Positions 26,357 to 34,844 of a stretch of 64,000 bases of DNA are shown one piece after another. Each line of letters starts with the position of its first letter. Within the stretch, counting starts at the first letter, position 1. Source of the DNA: JAKPAM01 sp047601745 (GTDB lineage: Bacteria > Pseudomonadota > Gammaproteobacteria > Burkholderiales > Burkholderiaceae_E); NCBI GenBank assembly GCA_047601745.1, contig JASGIS010000001.1, positions 2,170,001 through 2,234,000 of the forward strand. The letters run 5' to 3'. A program made the position numbers and the translations under genes. A model generated the notes under the pieces. The model ran no database searches and was not told the origin of the DNA. It saw only the letters and a program-made list of their open reading frames with translations.

Positions 26357-28293
26357 GCCGGCTCCGTCTCGTCGGCCGCGCCGCCCAGGTAGGCTTCGAG
26401 CACGGCCGGATCGCGCTGGACTTCGGCAGGCGAGCCGCGGCTGATGACCTGTCCGAAATCGAGCACGGTGATGCGGTCCGCGAGGTTCATCACGAACTCC
26501 ATGTCGTGCTCGACGATCAGGATCGCCATGCGTTCGGCGCGCAACTGGGCCAGCAGCTCGGCCAGCGCGCGCTTTTCGAGGTGACGCAGGCCGGCGGCCG
26601 GTTCGTCGAGCAGCAGCAGTCGCGGGTGGCCGGCCAGCGCGCGGGCGATCTCGACGATCCGCTGCTGGCCCAGCGGCAGCGCGCTGGCCGGGACGTCCGC
26701 GACGGCGCTCAGCCCGCAGCGCGCGATCTGGCGCAGTGCGTCGGCGCGCAGCCCGGCCTCCTCGCGCCGGTCCAGCCGCAGCATCGAGGCGATCCAGCCG
26801 CGCCGGCCGCGCAGGTGCGCGCCCAGCGCCACGTTGTCGAGCACCGTCCGCTGGCCCAGCAGGCGCACGTGCTGGAACGTTCGGCCCAGCCCGCGCCGCG
26901 CGTACCGGCGCGACGGTTGGCCCGCCATCGCCTGGCCGCGCAGCGCGACCTGCCCCTCGGACGGCGTGTCGACGCCGGAGATCATGTTGAAGAACGTGCT
27001 CTTGCCGGCGCCGTTCGGGCCGATCAACGCGTGGATCTCGCCGGCGCGCACGTCCAGACTGATCCGCTGGTTGGCGACCAGGCCGCCGAAGCGGCGCGTG
27101 ACGTCGCGCGCCTGCAGAACGATCTCGCCGGGCGGGGCCGCCGCCGATGCCGGTGCGGCGGACCCGGCGGCGGCCGCCGTGCCGGCGCCAGAGCCGGCGG
27201 CTCCCGTCGCTGCATTCACGGTCGCGGCCGCGCCGGCGGCTGCGGCAGCCTCCGTCCCCGCCTTCGCGGCCGTGCGGCCATCCGCGGCAGACCCGCGATC
27301 AGCGCCGCGCAGGCGAGCCGTCCAGCGTGCGATCGTCGGCCACAGGCCGTCGGGAAACCGCTGCAGCGCCAACAGCATCAGCGCGCCGAACACGATGACC
27401 TCGAAGTTGCCGGTCGCGCCGAGCAGCCTGGGCAGCACGTCCTGCAGGTACTGCTTGAGCAGCGTGATCAGCGTGGCGCCGAGCACCGCGCCCCACAGGT
27501 GGCCGGCGCCGCCGATGACGGCCATGAACAGGTATTCGATGCTGACGTTCAGGTTGAACGGCGTGGGGTTCAGGAAGCGCTGCATGTGCGCGTACAGCCA
27601 GCCCGACAGGCAGGCGAGCAGCGCCGCCAGGATGAAGACCTTGATGCGGTCGCGCGCGGTGTCGACGCCCATCGCCTCGGCCATCACGCGCCCGGACTTG
27701 AGCGCGCGGATCGCGCGGCCGCTGCGCGAGTCGAGCAGATTGTGCGCGCCCCAGATGATGGCCAGCAGCACCACCCAGATCAGCACGCCGAGCGTGCGCG
27801 GCGTCGACAGCGTGATGCCGGGCAGCGAGATCGACGGCAGGCCGCCCATCCCGGTATGGCCGCCGAGGAACTCGAGATTGCCGAACAGGAAGTACAGGCT
27901 CAGGCCCCACGCGATCGTGCACAGCGGCAGATAGTGGCCGGACAGCCGCAGCGTGATGACGCCGAGCAGCCAGGCGACGGCCGCGGTGAACGCCATGCCG
28001 ATCACCAGGCCCAGCCACGGCAGCCACGCCGAATCGGCGGCGATGCCCAGCCCCTGCGCCAGCGCGGGGCTGGTCGTGACCAGCCCGGTCGCGTAGGCGC
28101 CCAGCCCGACGAAGGCGGCCTGGCCGAACGAGGTCATGCCGGCGATGCCGGTCAGCAGGACCAGGCCCAGCGCCACCATCGCGTACAGGCCGATGTAGTT
28201 GAGCAGCGTGACGGTGAAGTCGGGCAGCCACGGCCAGGCCAGCGCCAGCGCGGCCACCGCCGCGATCGTCGGGGCTCGTCCGGATCCGTTCAT
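26353..28293 (-). CDS. HAAT importer no. 1: fused permease LivM and ATPase LivG
   Basis: One 646-residue chain carries a LivM permease (about residues 1-325, with MTSFGQAAFVGLGAYATG and the EAA-like MAEAMGVDTARDRIKVF) and a LivG ATPase (about 391-646, Walker A GPNGAGKS at 425-432, LGQQRIVEIARAL, LLLLDEPAAGL). An Ala/Gly-rich linker of about 55 residues joins them. LivM-LivG fusions are known in Burkholderiales. The fusion forces a fixed permease-to-ATPase ratio. The ATG overlaps the livH stop (ATGA). Confidence 0.93.
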   Translation of the reverse strand: MNGSGRAPTIAAVAALALAWPWLPDFTVTLLNYIGLYAMVALGLVLLTGIAGMTSFGQAAFVGLGAYATGLVTTSPALAQGLGIAADSAWLPWLGLVIGMAFTAAVAWLLGVITLRLSGHYLPLCTIAWGLSLYFLFGNLEFLGGHTGMGGLPSISLPGITLSTPRTLGVLIWVVLLAIIWGAHNLLDSRSGRAIRALKSGRVMAEAMGVDTARDRIKVFILAALLACLSGWLYAHMQRFLNPTPFNLNVSIEYLFMAVIGGAGHLWGAVLGATLITLLKQYLQDVLPRLLGATGNFEVIVFGALMLLALQRFPDGLWPTIARWTARLRGADRGSAADGRTAAKAGTEAAAAAGAAATVNAATGAAGSGAGTAAAAGSAAPASAAAPPGEIVLQARDVTRRFGGLVANQRISLDVRAGEIHALIGPNGAGKSTFFNMISGVDTPSEGQVALRGQAMAGQPSRRYARRGLGRTFQHVRLLGQRTVLDNVALGAHLRGRRGWIASMLRLDRREEAGLRADALRQIARCGLSAVADVPASALPLGQQRIVEIARALAGHPRLLLLDEPAAGLRHLEKRALAELLAQLRAERMAILIVEHDMEFVMNLADRITVLDFGQVISRGSPAEVQRDPAVLEAYLGGAADETEPA

Positions 28294-29321
28294 CACTCTT
28301 CGTCTTCGACGTGGACGCTGCGCAGCGAGCGCCACAGCAGCACCGGAATGATCAGCGTGAACACCAGCACTTCCTTGAACGCGCTGGCCCAGAACGACGA
28401 GAACGCTTCGAGCAGGCCGACCAGCAGCGCGCCGGCCAGCGCGATCGGATAGCTGGCCAGGCCGCCGACGATCGCCGCGACGAAGCCTTTCAGGCCGATC
28501 AGGAAGCCCGTGTCGTAGTAGATCGTCGTGATCGGCGCGATCAGCAGCCCCGAGACCGCGCCGATCAGCCCGGCCAGCGCGAAGCTCAGATCGCCGGACA
28601 GCTCGGTCGGGATGCCCATCAGCCGCGCGCCCACGCGGTTGATCGCCGTGGCGCGCAGCGCCTTGCCGACGATCGTGCGCTCGAAGAACAGGAACAGCGC
28701 GGCCACCAGCGCCGCCGTCACGCCGACCACGACCAGCGACTGGCCGCTGATCGTCATGCCCGCCAGCTCGAAACGCGCTTCGGAGAAAGGCGGCGTGCGC
28801 GAGCCTTCGGCGCCGAAGAACAGCAGCCCGAGGCCGACCAGCACGCCGTGCAGCGCGACCGAGGCGATCAGCAGGTTCAGCACCGAGGCGTCGGCCATCG
28901 GCCGGTACGCGAGGCGATACAGCAGCGGGCCGAGCGGCGTGACCAGCGCGAGCGTGCACAACGCCTGGCCCCAGACCGACGGCGGCCGCCAGGCCATCGT
29001 CAGCGCCAGCGCGACGGCCGGCATCGCCACGGCCCAGACGAAGGTCGCGCGCCAGTCGACCGGCGCGCCGCGCAGGTGCCGCCAGCCCTCGGCCAGCAGC
29101 GTCGCCGCGGCCAGCGTCATCAGCAGCCACAGCGTGCCCGGCGTCAGGCCGGCCTGCATCGTCGCCATCGACAGCGCGCCGTACGCGACGAATTCGCCCT
29201 GCGGGATGAAGATGACGCGGGTGATCGAGAAGACGAGCACCAGCGCCAGCGCCATCAGGGCGTAGATCGCGCCGTTGACGATACCGTCCTGCGCGAGCAG
29301 CAGCGCGATCTGCGCATCCAT
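28293..29321 (-). CDS. livH: HAAT importer no. 1 permease LivH
   Basis: This 342-residue inner-membrane permease has LivH features: the N-terminal GIVNGAIYALMALALVLVFS, FIPQGEFVAYGALSMAT, and RTIVGKALRATAINRVGARLMG as the cytoplasmic coupling segment. It is longer than a typical LivH (about 300) owing to an extra central region around residues 75-110. It overlaps livK by one base (TGATG) and the LivM-LivG gene by four. Confidence 0.92.
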   Translation of the reverse strand: MDAQIALLLAQDGIVNGAIYALMALALVLVFSITRVIFIPQGEFVAYGALSMATMQAGLTPGTLWLLMTLAAATLLAEGWRHLRGAPVDWRATFVWAVAMPAVALALTMAWRPPSVWGQALCTLALVTPLGPLLYRLAYRPMADASVLNLLIASVALHGVLVGLGLLFFGAEGSRTPPFSEARFELAGMTISGQSLVVVGVTAALVAALFLFFERTIVGKALRATAINRVGARLMGIPTELSGDLSFALAGLIGAVSGLLIAPITTIYYDTGFLIGLKGFVAAIVGGLASYPIALAGALLVGLLEAFSSFWASAFKEVLVFTLIIPVLLWRSLRSVHVEDEE

Positions 29322-30472
29322 CAGGGCTGGTACTTCCAGGCGCCGTTCTCGATCTTGACCATCACGCTGGCGCGCTGGTCCAGGCCCAGGTGGTCATTGG
29401 CCGACATGTTGAACACGCCGTGCGCGCCGGCGACGTCGTGCACGGACTCGAGCGCATCGCGCAGCGCGGCGCGGAACGCCGGCGTGCCCGGCTGGGCCTT
29501 CTTCAGCGCGACCGGCGCGGCCGCCTTCAGCAGCAGGCCCGCGTCCCAGGCGTGGCCGCCGAACGTCGACACCGAGCCCTTGCCGTAAGCGGCCTCGTAC
29601 TTGTCGATGTACTCGAGCGCCGACGCGCGCACCGGATGCGAGGCCGGCAGTTGCGCGGCCACCAGCACCGGGCCCGAAGGCAGGAACGTGCCTTCGACGT
29701 CCTTGCCGCCGACGCGCAGGAAGTCGTTGTTGGCGACGCCGTGCGTCTGGTAGATCTTGCCCGTGTAGCCGCGCTCCTTGAGCGTGCGCTGCGGCAGCGC
29801 CGCCGGCGTGCCCGATCCGGCGATCAGCACCGCGTCGGGACGGGCGGCCATGATCTTGAGCACCTGGCCCGTCACCGAGGTGTCGGGCCGGTTGTAGCGT
29901 TCGTTGGCGACGATCTTGATGTTGCCGGCGACCTTGGAGAACTCCTGGTACCAGCCCTCGCCGTAGGCGTCCGAGAAGCCGATGAAGCCCACCGTCGAGA
30001 TGCCCGCGGCCTGCATGTGCTTGACGATCGCCAGCGACATCTGGATGTCGTTCTGCGGCGTCTTGAACACCCACTTGCGCTTGTCGTCGATCGGTTCGAT
30101 CAGCCGGGCCGAGGCCGCCATCGTGATCATCGGCGTACCGGTCTCGGCCGCCACGTCGGTCATCGCCAGCGAGTTCGGCGTCACCGTCGAGCCGATGATC
30201 AGATCGACCTTGTTCTCGGACACGAACTTGCGGGTGTTGGTGACGGCCGTGGTCGTGTCGGTCGCGTCGTCGAGCACGATGTAGTTGACCTTCTGGCCGG
30301 CGATCGTCGTCGGCAGCAGCGAGATCGTGTTCTTCTCGGGGATGCCGAGCGAAGCCGCCGGGCCGGTGGCCGACACGGTCACGCCGACGGTGATGTCGGC
30401 CAGCGCGGGGGCGGCCGCGCCCAGCGCGCCAGCCAGCCAGGTGCCGAGGACCAGCTTCTTGGCGAATCTCAT
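29321..30472 (-). CDS. livK: HAAT importer no. 1 periplasmic binding protein LivK
   Basis: This 383-residue substrate-binding protein begins with a clear Sec signal peptide (MRFAKKLVLGTWLAGALGAA, cleavage after ALA near residue 25). Mature segments DITVGVTVSATGPAASLGIPEKN and FIGFSDAYGEGWYQEF are typical of Peripla_BP_6 proteins, especially those found beside aromatic and acyl-CoA catabolic genes. AAGGAG lies 8 bases before the ATG. It heads the operon livK-livH-livMG-livF. A neighbouring PaaI thioesterase and a crotonase hint at a carboxylic acid substrate rather than an amino acid, by context only. Confidence 0.92.
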   Translation of the reverse strand: MRFAKKLVLGTWLAGALGAAAPALADITVGVTVSATGPAASLGIPEKNTISLLPTTIAGQKVNYIVLDDATDTTTAVTNTRKFVSENKVDLIIGSTVTPNSLAMTDVAAETGTPMITMAASARLIEPIDDKRKWVFKTPQNDIQMSLAIVKHMQAAGISTVGFIGFSDAYGEGWYQEFSKVAGNIKIVANERYNRPDTSVTGQVLKIMAARPDAVLIAGSGTPAALPQRTLKERGYTGKIYQTHGVANNDFLRVGGKDVEGTFLPSGPVLVAAQLPASHPVRASALEYIDKYEAAYGKGSVSTFGGHAWDAGLLLKAAAPVALKKAQPGTPAFRAALRDALESVHDVAGAHGVFNMSANDHLGLDQRASVMVKIENGAWKYQP

Positions 30473-30774
30473 CGATGATCTCCTTCGATTGTCGAATGAC
30501 GTCGGGCGCCGGCGCCGCGGCCGTCCACCGACGGTGCGGCCCGAGCGTGGCGAGCGAGTGTACGGGAGTCGGTCTCCGCTTGCGTGGCAGTTTTCCGACA
30601 GCGCCGGCACGACACGGGCGCCGCCTGCGTCCGCCCGATGACCGCGCCGGTCCGCGGGCGAGAGACCGGCTCCGCGCCTGTCCCGCCGGGGCGCTATGGT
30701 AATCGACTTCGCGCCGCGCGCCGGCCGGTGCGCGTCCGGGCGGCCCGCGGCGGCGCTGGTTCGTGCACGGATTC
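30473..30774 (-). other. Intergenic region with the presumed livK promoter
   Basis: These 302 bases lie between the paaI end and livK on the same strand. Nothing gene-like is supported, and no clear sigma-70 pair could be chosen; a TACCAT at about 30699-30704 on the minus strand is a weak -10 candidate. No operator palindrome was noticed. Confidence 0.4.
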
Positions 30775-31233
30775 TCAGATGGCCGGGCGGCCCTTGATCC
30801 GATGCGAGCGGCCGCGCACGACGGCCACGTGCTCGCCGTCCTGGTTCGAGACGACGACGTCGTAGACGCCGATGCGCCCGGCCAGCGAGACTTCGGTCGC
30901 CTGCGCGGTCAGCAGGTCGCCCGCGCGCGCCGGCGCCAGGAAGTCGACGGTCAGCCCGGCGGCCAGCGTCAGTTCGTTGTGCGAGTTGCACGCGAAAGCG
31001 AATGCCGAATCGGCCAGCGCGGTGATGAAGCCGCCGTGGCAGAGCTGGAAGCCGTTGAGCATGTCTTCCCGCACCGTCATCGCCAGCGTCGCGCTACCGG
31101 GCCCGATCTCGACCAGCCGGATGCCCAGCGACCGGCAGGCGAGGTCGCTGGCGAGCAGTTTGTCGCCGACCAGGGTGGCGGTCTCGGCCGGCGACAGTCC
31201 GCTGCTGCGCTCGGGTTCGCGGTTGATCGTCAT
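30775..31233 (-). CDS. paaI: PaaI-type hotdog thioesterase
   Basis: This 152-residue single-hotdog protein has the PaaI pattern: LLASDLACRSLGIRLVEIGPGSATLAMTV in the N-terminal half, NGFQLCHGGFITALADSAFAFACNS carrying the catalytic Asp and the HGG turn, and FLAPARAGDLLTAQA. PaaI clears dead-end hydroxyphenylacetyl-CoA thioesters in phenylacetate breakdown. No other paa genes are present in the window, so the physiological substrate here is open. GGAG lies 6 bases before the ATG. It is divergent from the crotonase gene at 31378. Confidence 0.88.
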   Translation of the reverse strand: MTINREPERSSGLSPAETATLVGDKLLASDLACRSLGIRLVEIGPGSATLAMTVREDMLNGFQLCHGGFITALADSAFAFACNSHNELTLAAGLTVDFLAPARAGDLLTAQATEVSLAGRIGVYDVVVSNQDGEHVAVVRGRSHRIKGRPAI

Positions 31234-31377
31234 GTCTGCTCCGAAAGGCGGCGAGCCGGTCGACAGAGAGTATTCCGGCCCGGCGGCCGCGGCAAGCGAG
31301 CGCGCCGCCGTGGAAAACCCGGGGGCCGGCCCGCACAATGACGCGATCCGCCGCCCACCCTTTGATCCGGAGATGCC

Positions 31378-32172
31378 ATGACCCCGTCCACGCCCGCCAC
31401 CGACGAAGTGCTGTATTCGGTCGACGCCCACGTCGCCACGATCCAGCTCAATCGCCCCGAGCGACAGAACACGATCACTCGGCCGATGCTCGCGGCGATC
31501 AGCCGCAGCCTGCTGCAGGCCAATGCCGATCCGGACGTGCGCGTGATCATCGTCACCGGCTCGGGCCGGTTCTTCTGCGCCGGCCTGGATCTGCGCGGCG
31601 GCAGCGGAATCGGCGAGGGGCGCTACGCGCCGACGCTCGATCTGCGCGACGCGCCGCCGACGGTGCTGCACGGCATCGACAAGCCGACGATCTGCGCGCA
31701 CAACGGATCGAGCGCCGGCTACGGCATGGACCTGGCGCTCGGCTGCGACATCCGCATCCTGTCGGCCGACTCGAAGATGGCGGCCGCGTTCACCGCGCGC
31801 GGCGTCGTGCCCGAATCAGGCGGCACCTGGCTGCTGCCGCGGCTGATCGGCTGGTCCAAGGCCGCCGAGCTGATCTTCACCGGCCGGACGCTGAGCGCCG
31901 CGCAATGCCTGGAGATGGGACTTGCCTCGCAGGTCGTGCCGGCCGATCGCTGCCTGGCGACGGCGCGCGCGCTGGCGGCCGAGATCGTGGCCAATGCGCC
32001 GCTGGCCGTGCAGGGCGCCAAGCGACTGATGCGGATGGCGGCCGACGAGACCTTCGACAACCACGTGCACCACGTCTATCTGCAACTGCTGCCGCTGTTC
32101 CAGAGCGAGGATTTCCGCGAGGGGATGAAGGCGTTCATCGAGCGACGGCAGGCCGAGTTCCACGGACGCTGA
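31378..32172 (+). CDS. Enoyl-CoA hydratase/isomerase (crotonase) family protein
   Basis: This 264-residue crotonase-fold protein has an oxyanion hole region FCAGLDLRGGSG and NGSSAGYGMDLALGCDI. The two glutamates of classical enoyl-CoA hydratase are not both present: the first position is Asp (GMDLAL) and the second is not Glu. Instead it has the GVVPESGGTWLLPRLIG segment seen in a broad crotonase group whose chemistry (isomerase, hydratase or other) is mostly inferred. GGAG lies 7 bases before the ATG. Its last 38 bases overlap the convergent acyltransferase gene. Confidence 0.87.
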   Translation: MTPSTPATDEVLYSVDAHVATIQLNRPERQNTITRPMLAAISRSLLQANADPDVRVIIVTGSGRFFCAGLDLRGGSGIGEGRYAPTLDLRDAPPTVLHGIDKPTICAHNGSSAGYGMDLALGCDIRILSADSKMAAAFTARGVVPESGGTWLLPRLIGWSKAAELIFTGRTLSAAQCLEMGLASQVVPADRCLATARALAAEIVANAPLAVQGAKRLMRMAADETFDNHVHHVYLQLLPLFQSEDFREGMKAFIERRQAEFHGR

Positions 32173-33340
32173 AAGCGCCGCGGCGGTACAGGTCGATGAC
32201 GCGCGCGCCCAGCGCGATCCCAGGCTTCTCGATCGCGCGTTCGGTCCAGCGCGCGACCACCACGCTGGCGCCGGCGACGAACACGAAGCCGGTCAGCCAG
32301 CGGATCTCGGGCAGCGTCCCGTCGGTCATCGCGCGGTTGACCAGATCCATCGTGATCCACGTGATCACGAAGTGCACGACGTAGATCGAATACGACAGGC
32401 GGCCCACGGCGGCCAGCCAGTCCAGGCCTTGCCGCGCGCGCCGCATCAGCGCCAGCAGGCATGCGAACGTCGCGCCGAGCGCCATCGGCACGAACGCGAA
32501 GGCCAGGTCGTGCGACGACAGCCACAGCGCCGCCGTCGACGCCGCGCCGGCGATCATCCCCATCACCAGCACCCGCCGCGGGGCGCGCAGCGCCGGACGG
32601 CGCGCGTCCTCGGTCAGGAAGTAGAACAGCATGCCGATCAGGAACACCGGCATCTGGTTCAGCAGGTTGTAGAACAGGAACGTGTTGTTGTCGTTGTCGA
32701 TGCCCAGCCCGCGATGCAGCCATGCCTGCGCGGCGACGTTGACGCACGCGGCGATCAGCAGCGGCCAGCCCAGCCACAGCACGCCGTGGCCGCGCACGCG
32801 CTGGAACACGTGGAACAGCAGCGGAAAACACAGGTAGAACGCCATCTCGGTGCCGATCGACCAGCCGCCCGGCACGATCGAGTTGTTCGCCGACGGCACG
32901 AAGCCGTGGATCATCAGCAGGTTGGCGAGCAGGTTGCCCGGCGTGTACGGCGCCAGCAGCGCCGTCGGTCCGTGATCGTGCCATTGGACCAGCAGGTGCG
33001 CGGACAGGTACAGCAGGATGCCGGCGTAGTACATCGGCGCGATGCGGAAGATCCGCTTGAGCCAGAAGCTGCCCAGCGCGGGCGGGCCGTTTCGCGAGCG
33101 GCCGTAGCTCAGGCACAGCGTGAACGCCGACGCGACGAAGAACAACTGCACGCCGCTCTGGCCGAACGTGGCCAGCGCATGCGCGACCGGCGACAGATTC
33201 GACACGTGCTGGTTCGCGTGCACCAGCAGGACCAGCAGGATCGCGATCCCTCGCGCCTGGTCGACATAAGCCAGCTTGGCCGGCGCGCCCTGCGCCGCTC
33301 GTGCGTCGATCGTCCTGCCCTCGTCGCGAGTGCCCGTCAT
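32135..33340 (-). CDS. Acyltransferase-3 family membrane protein
   Basis: This 401-residue protein has around ten membrane segments and acyltransferase-3 (OafA/NodX) features: YVDQARGIAILLVLLVHANQHV near the start, SGVQLFFVASAFTLCLSYGRS, and FRIAPMYYAGILLY with the conserved R-x(4)-Y. The family O-acetylates or acylates cell-surface sugars and antibiotics. No C-terminal SGNH domain is present. GGAGGAAGG lies just before the ATG. It overlaps the crotonase gene tail-to-tail by 38 bases. The acceptor molecule is unknown. Confidence 0.9.
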   Translation of the reverse strand: MTGTRDEGRTIDARAAQGAPAKLAYVDQARGIAILLVLLVHANQHVSNLSPVAHALATFGQSGVQLFFVASAFTLCLSYGRSRNGPPALGSFWLKRIFRIAPMYYAGILLYLSAHLLVQWHDHGPTALLAPYTPGNLLANLLMIHGFVPSANNSIVPGGWSIGTEMAFYLCFPLLFHVFQRVRGHGVLWLGWPLLIAACVNVAAQAWLHRGLGIDNDNNTFLFYNLLNQMPVFLIGMLFYFLTEDARRPALRAPRRVLVMGMIAGAASTAALWLSSHDLAFAFVPMALGATFACLLALMRRARQGLDWLAAVGRLSYSIYVVHFVITWITMDLVNRAMTDGTLPEIRWLTGFVFVAGASVVVARWTERAIEKPGIALGARVIDLYRRGAFSVRGTRPAVAR

Positions 33341-33524
33341 CCACCTTCCTCCGTTCGTGATCGTGATCGTGATCGCGATCCCCGGCGCCGGCGACGCCGG
33401 GCCCGCGAGATCGACTCCAGGCAGTCGACGCTCGCGCGCGGGCTTTACGATCGGAACGGGGACGAGGAGGGGGCGCCGTCGGGCGGCGCGCGGGGGGCTA
33501 TGCCTGGACCGCGCCCTCGGCGGT

Positions 33525-33959
33525 TCAGTTGTCCTTGCGGGCGCGGCGCAGCCGATCCAGGCCGAACAGCCAGTGGATCAGCACGCCGGCGATCGCGCCG
33601 ACGCCGATGCCGAGCAGCGTCGGGCCGATCAACTGGTCGAACGCGCGGATCTCGAGACCGCGCACGCAATAGACGAGCATCAGCAGGCCGCCGATCACGC
33701 CCAGGCCGACGCTCCAGTCGGTGACGGTCGAGTGATACGACGGGCGCGCGTCCAGGTTGTACAGGCTGCCTTCGGAGGAGCGAGGGCGCGTGCGCGCGCG
33801 GCTGACGGACTGCGACCAGTTGAGGTCCGCGGCCTCGTTCGCCGCCAGGCGCGCGGCGGCGGCCTGGCGCGACCTGGCGTCGTCGTCGATCGCGGGCGTC
33901 GCGTCCGCGTCCGTCTCGGCCGCCTCGAGGCGCCGCCTCGACGGAGTCTCAACGCTCAT
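33525..33959 (-). CDS. Small membrane protein of unknown function
   Basis: This 144-residue protein has a charged, Ala/Arg-rich N-terminal half (about residues 1-80) with little predicted order. Two hydrophobic helices follow (GLGVIGGLLMLVYCV and LIGPTLLGIGVGAIAGVLIHWLFG), and the C-terminus is basic. AGGAG lies 7 bases before the ATG, and codon use is like its neighbours. No family is recognised. It stands alone between the acyltransferase gene and the divergent DUF2946 gene. Confidence 0.7.
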   Translation of the reverse strand: MSVETPSRRRLEAAETDADATPAIDDDARSRQAAAARLAANEAADLNWSQSVSRARTRPRSSEGSLYNLDARPSYHSTVTDWSVGLGVIGGLLMLVYCVRGLEIRAFDQLIGPTLLGIGVGAIAGVLIHWLFGLDRLRRARKDN

Positions 33960-34255
33960 TGCTTGCTCCTGTCGGCCGGTTGCGGACTGCGGCGGGGATT
34001 CTTGGGCCGGCGTGTCGCTGTGGGAGGGTTCGGATCGTCAACGACCACGCTTCCAATTTTGAGCTATTTCAGCAAGTTATTGCAGGTTTTTCAACAGCGG
34101 GATAGCTGGCCGGAAGTACAGTAGCCTTCCGGACGGCCCGCGGCCGGACCTGGTGCCGCCGGCGCGAGGTCGTCGCCGCGCGCCATACGGATTCCAGCGC
34201 GGTCGAACATGCCGTCAAATCCTTACAATCCGTCGGTGATACCATCGATCGCGTG

Positions 34256-34687
34256 ATGCCCGCCCCTTCCGCGAACCGCCTGTTTTCCCGTCGATCACGG
34301 CGCCTGCTGGCCGGATGGCTGGGGGCGTTGATGCTGTTCGCGGCGATCGCGCCGTCGGTCACGCACCTGCTGGCCGCCGCGTTCGGTGCGCCCGCGAGGT
34401 TCGCTCAGATCTGCGGCGTCGACGCCGCCGACGCGTCGCCCGGCGACCCCGTGGCCGCCGCCGCGGGCGAGCCGGCCGCCCCCGATCACGGGGGCAGCGC
34501 GCCCGGGCTCGATCATTGCCCGTTCTGCGGCCCCGGCGGCACGATGCCGTGGCTGATGCCGCCGGCGGCGTCCGTCGTCGCGACCGCGCCGACCGCCGAT
34601 GCGCGGCCGCGCCTGTTCCTGCAGGCACGGCGCACGCTGTTCGCCTGGGCGCCTTCGCGTTCCCGCGGCCCTCCTTCGCAGTCCTGA
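34256..34687 (+). CDS. DUF2946-family protein (copper/metal-linked)
   Basis: This 143-residue protein begins with a basic N-terminus and a hydrophobic helix (LLAGWLGALMLFAAIAPSV) that looks like a signal anchor. A Cys-containing motif HCPFCGPGG follows near residue 88. The pattern of a membrane leader, an HCPFC motif and an Ala/Pro-rich remainder fits DUF2946, whose genes often adjoin copper-related TonB receptors. A TonB receptor follows after 157 bases, which supports the call. The start is taken at ATG 34256; a GTG directly before it is also possible. No clear Shine-Dalgarno sequence is seen. Confidence 0.75.
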   Translation: MPAPSANRLFSRRSRRLLAGWLGALMLFAAIAPSVTHLLAAAFGAPARFAQICGVDAADASPGDPVAAAAGEPAAPDHGGSAPGLDHCPFCGPGGTMPWLMPPAASVVATAPTADARPRLFLQARRTLFAWAPSRSRGPPSQS

Positions 34688-34844
34688 CGCGCCCGCGCGC
34701 CCGTCCGCCCGCCGATCGCATCCGGCGCCCACCCGTCCGTTCGGGCGGGCCGCGCCGGTCGCGGCGGAGCGGGCCGGCTTTCCATTGACGTTCGTCCTTG
34801 CGCGGCATGCCGCGCGGGACGACCCGATGCTCAGGACTTTCATC

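Noticed and set aside
26506..28452. A 648-codon plus-strand frame opposite the LivM-LivG fusion
   Set aside because: It is rich in Arg/Gln/Asp/Ala with no domain and lies fully within a clear transporter gene on the other strand.
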